A stretch of 64,000 nt of DNA, taken from contig JACJYG010000009.1 of NCBI GenBank assembly GCA_020636215.1, forward strand, positions 372,001 to 436,000. The letters are read 5' to 3'. This document shows positions 62,613 through 64,000 of this stretch, in pieces; position 1 is the first letter of the stretch; each line of letters begins with the position of its first letter. The DNA comes from Lewinellaceae bacterium (GTDB lineage Bacteria; Bacteroidota; Bacteroidia; Chitinophagales; Saprospiraceae). The notes beneath the pieces were generated by a model that worked only from the letters and a program-made list of their open reading frames with translations, was not told the DNA's origin and did no database searches. The position numbers were made by a program, and so were the translations under genes.

Positions 62613-64000
62613 ATGCAAACCCCAGTAGTATACCTTGCCTTCGCCAATGACCGCGATGATTACCTGCCCACCTTAAACCGGGAAAGGAAAGCCATTTCCC
62701 GCTCCTTACGCCCATTAGAAGGAAATGGCTCGATCAACCTGGAAGTAGAAGCCAGCGCTTCTTTGGATGACCTCTTTGAGGTTTTCCGCGATTATGACAA
62801 CCGGATCGCCATTTTCCACTTTGGAGGACACGCCGGCGGCGCCAGCCTTCAGCTGGAACAATTGGACGCTACCACTCAGGGCGCCCAGGCTAAAGGCCTG
62901 GCGCAATTACTGGGGCAGCAGGAAAACCTGAAGCTGGTTTTTCTGAACGGCTGTGCTACTCAGGCCCAGGTCAAGCTCTTGCTCGAAGCCGGCGTGAAGG
63001 CGGTGATCGCCACCACCGCTTCCATCAATGACTCCATGGCCACCGAGTTTGCGGAGCAATTCTACTATTATCTTGCCATCCATCACAGCATACGGCATGC
63101 TTTTGATATGGCAAAAGCCTTTCTGGACTCCAAATACGAGGAGCACCCTCCTATCATCACCTTCCGGGGAGTGGGATTTGAGCAGGCTGAAAACAGCCCC
63201 TGGGGCCTATATGCCAGCAATAGCGATGGCGCTGAGGAGGTTTTGGATTGGAGCTTGCCCAGGCATATAAGCCCTGGCCCTTCCAAAATACCCTTCGAAA
63301 TCCAACCCAACACCAATATCAATGATATTCTCATCGCAGAAATCTGTATTGAGCTGGTTAAGTATAGCCCAAGGGTAAACTTAGAACTCAGCCTGGAGAA
63401 GGAAGACCTCCATGAGCCTTCCATAATAACGGCAGTTGTCAATGCTTTTCCTACGCCTATTGGTGAAGAATTGCGAAAGCTAGTTTGTAAAAACGATAAA
63501 ACTCAAGGGCCTAATAAATTAGAATTATTTAGTGTAGAACGGCTATCTCAACTGGCGCAAACATACCGGACCTCTACTCAATTTATTTTTTTCTTACTGC
63601 TTTCTCAGCTTTGGGACGAAAAGTACAAGAATCCCAAAATGAAGATCAGCGCAGAATATCTTACAGAGTTGAACAGTTTTCTTATGCTCCGCCCCGGAAG
63701 CTTCCCATCTTTCGATTACATCCGGGTGATTCAGGCCATCCTCAATTTATTTAACGAGCTCAAAATCTCCTGTTTTATTCCGGAATTACAGAAGGTTCAG
63801 TGGAATGTATCCAAGGAAGGTGAAGTATTTCAGGCCATCTCCTTTCTGACGGAACTCAATCAGGCTTTACTAAACAGTGTTTTTGAAGAAGAAGACATCA
63901 AAGCCCAGTGCCTGCAAGCGGAAAAACATTTGGGCGTTTTTCTAAAAGCACTCGCTTTCCTGGCAAAATATAAGTTGGCCGCCATTGAAAACATTGAAGT
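62613..64000 (+). CDS. CHAT-domain protease protein (3' end cut off)
   Basis: The frame runs from ATG 62613 to the window edge (462 codons). Residues about 1-190 are a CHAT domain, a caspase relative: VVYLAFANDRDDYLPTLNRE opens it, the catalytic His is in FHFGGHAGG and the Cys in VFLNGCATQ, followed by AVIATTASIND and FAEQFYYYLA. After a linker the visible part turns alpha-helical (ILIAEICIELVKYSPRV, FIFFLLLSQLWDEKYK) without recognised family; a LNEISE-like sensor or NTPase could follow beyond the edge. With no signal peptide it should act in the cytoplasm. CHAT proteins often serve defence or cell-death systems, but neighbours here do not define one. Confidence 0.88.
   Translation, partial: MQTPVVYLAFANDRDDYLPTLNRERKAISRSLRPLEGNGSINLEVEASASLDDLFEVFRDYDNRIAIFHFGGHAGGASLQLEQLDATTQGAQAKGLAQLLGQQENLKLVFLNGCATQAQVKLLLEAGVKAVIATTASINDSMATEFAEQFYYYLAIHHSIRHAFDMAKAFLDSKYEEHPPIITFRGVGFEQAENSPWGLYASNSDGAEEVLDWSLPRHISPGPSKIPFEIQPNTNINDILIAEICIELVKYSPRVNLELSLEKEDLHEPSIITAVVNAFPTPIGEELRKLVCKNDKTQGPNKLELFSVERLSQLAQTYRTSTQFIFFLLLSQLWDEKYKNPKMKISAEYLTELNSFLMLRPGSFPSFDYIRVIQAILNLFNELKISCFIPELQKVQWNVSKEGEVFQAISFLTELNQALLNSVFEEEDIKAQCLQAEKHLGVFLKALAFLAKYKLAAIENIE

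Noticed and set aside
3987..64000. CHAT protein as partner of the CRISPR array (type III-E/TPR-CHAT like)
   Set aside because: The two are 55 kb apart with no cas gene between them; nothing links them.

Overview
The window looks like a chromosomal segment of a member of the Bacteroidota, most likely the Saprospiria/Lewinella side. Pointers are type IX secretion C-terminal domains (a CHU_C-type end at the left edge and a Por-type sorting end plus SprB repeat near 20.4-21 kb), a one-piece hybrid two-component regulator (58.1-62.3 kb), futalosine-pathway menaquinone genes, a DUF1573 protein, and promoter -7 boxes of the TAnnTTTG kind. No rRNA or tRNA gene was found; the only tRNA-like sequence lies inside a CRISPR spacer. 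Most genes are ordinary chromosomal ones with signal peptides and short operons.

Layout. 1-3.7 kb: a large secreted PKD/gliding-type protein (minus strand, cut by the window). 4.0-7.1 kb: a CRISPR array of 37-nt repeats with 42 spacers and no cas gene in the window. 7.1-8.9 kb: its far end dissolves into a mosaic in which CRISPR-repeat pieces alternate with two ~170-bp modules (A and B). 9.2-9.4 kb: 76-bp tandem repeats. 9.4-17 kb: CaiB-type CoA transferase, NAD(P)HX repair enzyme, a DUF1624-type membrane acetyltransferase with no normal start codon, and a lipoprotein prolyl oligopeptidase whose stop codon touches an 8-bp tandem repeat. 17-29 kb: a secreted TolB-propeller/amidohydrolase, a secreted SASA-esterase with SprB and T9SS domains, a CPBP-like membrane protein, a caspase-like protein and a second secreted amidohydrolase. 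29-36 kb: the mqnE-phosphatase-mqnA operon, msrA, and the three-gene proton-translocating transhydrogenase. 36-43 kb: envelope proteins, a thiamine-diphosphate lyase, pgi, DUF302, a GH13 glucosidase and a 206-bp miniature inverted-repeat element. 43-58 kb: an unknown two-gene operon, a secreted S15 acyl hydrolase, a beta-lactamase-fold hydrolase, an AraC regulator with membrane domain, DUF4407, an amino-acid permease, DUF1573, two tiny membrane peptides, a broken cytochrome c, PAP2 phosphatase and small unknowns. 58-64 kb: the hybrid regulator and the first 462 codons of a CHAT-protease gene.

The most unusual parts are the CRISPR locus and its trailer. The array carries a readable history in its repeat variants, one spacer is the 3' end of a tRNA gene, several of the oldest spacers are hairpins, and the trailer modules share a palindromic core with short dispersed repeats at 28.9, 40.4 and 49.8 kb. 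Predicted functions rest on motifs read by eye; none was confirmed by database search.
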